Below are positions 63,522 through 64,000 of a stretch of DNA of 64,000 bases, in pieces. Source of the stretch: Candidatus Stackebrandtia excrementipullorum. Its GTDB lineage: Bacteria; Actinomycetota; Actinomycetes; Mycobacteriales; Micromonosporaceae. The position numbers and the translations under genes are program-made. The stretch covers positions 1 through 64,000 of the forward strand of contig DXGR01000042.1 of the NCBI GenBank assembly GCA_019113825.1, in the 5' to 3' direction. Numbering within the stretch: position 1 is the stretch's first letter; each line of letters begins with the position of its first letter. The notes beneath the pieces are model-generated. The model made no database searches and was not told the DNA's origin. It worked only from the letters and a program-made list of their open reading frames with translations.

Positions 63522-64000
63522 TCACTTGGTCCCTCCGTCGTATGCGGCGATCGACACCACATCACCGGCAATGACGCCGAGGCCCCGATGAACACCCGAA
63601 CCCGGTGAGTTCGTCGGCAGCCACACCACGTTGTCCGGCATGGCGGCGGTGATCGCGACGGGCAGGGTAATTCCGCCGATCGCACTGGAGACCTTCACCG
63701 CTGCACCGTCGACGAGAGCGTGAGCCTTCGCGGTGGCGGCCGACAGCCGTGCCACCGGAGTGCGGGCGGTCCCCGCCAAGTGCGTGTTGTTGTCCTGCAG
63801 CGTCCCGGAGTCCAGCAGGTGGCGCCACGTCGCGAGGACGGCCTGTCCGGCACCGGCCGTGGCCGGCGTCGCGGCCGACACCAACGGAGCGGCCATGCGT
63901 CCCTCCGGCGTCGGAACACCGGCCAGTTCGCCGCGCACGGCGCGCAGGTTGTCGAACCCGAGGTCGGCGTCCATGAGCTCGGACACCGCCTGCAGCACTT
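63522..64000 (-). CDS. nuoG: NADH-quinone oxidoreductase subunit G, C-terminal part (runs off window)
   Basis: Partial: the frame is open to the right edge, so the start lies outside. The visible about 158 residues are the end of the molybdopterin-oxidoreductase-like C-terminus of Nuo[54 protein letters not shown] and [16 protein letters not shown]. It precedes nuoH in the standard order. The cysteine-rich cluster domains are not in the window. Confidence 0.93.
   Translation of the reverse strand, partial: VLQAVSELMDADLGFDNLRAVRGELAGVPTPEGRMAAPLVSAATPATAGAGQAVLATWRHLLDSGTLQDNNTHLAGTARTPVARLSAATAKAHALVDGAAVKVSSAIGGITLPVAITAAMPDNVVWLPTNSPGSGVHRGLGVIAGDVVSIAAYDGGTK

Overview
This window reads as chromosomal DNA of a high-GC Gram-positive actinobacterium. 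The signs are AfsR/SARP regulators with NB-ARC and TPR regions, a mycosin/WXG100-type secretion remnant, an Asp23/DUF2273/DUF6286-like cell-envelope block, GTG starts, and long chains of genes joined by ATGA/GTGA overlaps. The order is not fixed by the sequence alone; Glycomycetales/Micromonosporales relatives would fit, but that is inference.

Layout. 0-0.6 kb: a short type I-E CRISPR array with its leader on the left and no cas gene in the window. 0.7-7.1 kb: two very large, translationally coupled SARP-NB-ARC-TPR regulators. 7.3-8.7 kb: a Ser/Asp/Glu-rich low-complexity protein coupled to a divergent Hanks-type kinase. 8.8-9.3 kb: an IS5-like transposase remnant. 9.5-12.6 kb: a minimal ESX-like operon (WXG-like protein, alpha/beta hydrolase, mycosin). 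12.8-16.2 kb: a lipoprotein, a LacI regulator and a secreted beta-helix protein. 16.4-18.6 kb: a decayed NACHT NTPase gene.

18.6-24.9 kb holds the most interesting system. It is an eleven-gene leftward RiPP operon that begins with two 40-residue precursor peptides missing from the ORF track. They share the leader YETPVLIDAAELAAA and the core GVCITGGG(C/T)VVEEMQ. Behind them come a transglutaminase-like (lasso B2-type) protease, a PqqD-type recognition protein, a radical SAM/SPASM maturase, two cupin-like proteins, an ABC-2 permease, an unrecognised 300-residue protein, an SDR and an ABC ATPase. The leader resembles lasso-peptide leaders, but no lasso cyclase is present, so this looks like a radical-SAM RiPP route that uses lasso-style leader recognition and removal. 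A small LuxR-type HTH protein is divergently encoded next to it.

25.8-33.3 kb is an accessory stretch: a toxin/immunity-like pair, a Tat-type amidase with two peptidoglycan-binding domains, a sparse low-coding region, lipoproteins and exported proteins of unknown function, and a 67-residue peptide with eight cysteines beside a membrane-anchored protein. 33.4-42.7 kb is a CUT2-type sugar uptake and catabolism operon (dehydrogenase, ATPase, two permeases, binding protein, two sugar isomerase-like enzymes) with a divergent ROK regulator and a palindromic operator candidate. 42.6-44.8 kb is the Asp23-type envelope block. Then follow tRNA-Tyr, an exonuclease/endonuclease/phosphatase-family membrane protein, YajQ, a hemerythrin, a nucleotide-sugar epimerase and HtpX.

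50.0-64.0 kb is respiratory complex I on the minus strand: the end of nuoG, then nuoH-I-J-K-L-M-N, followed directly by a second, divergent set of K-L-M-N-like membrane subunits.
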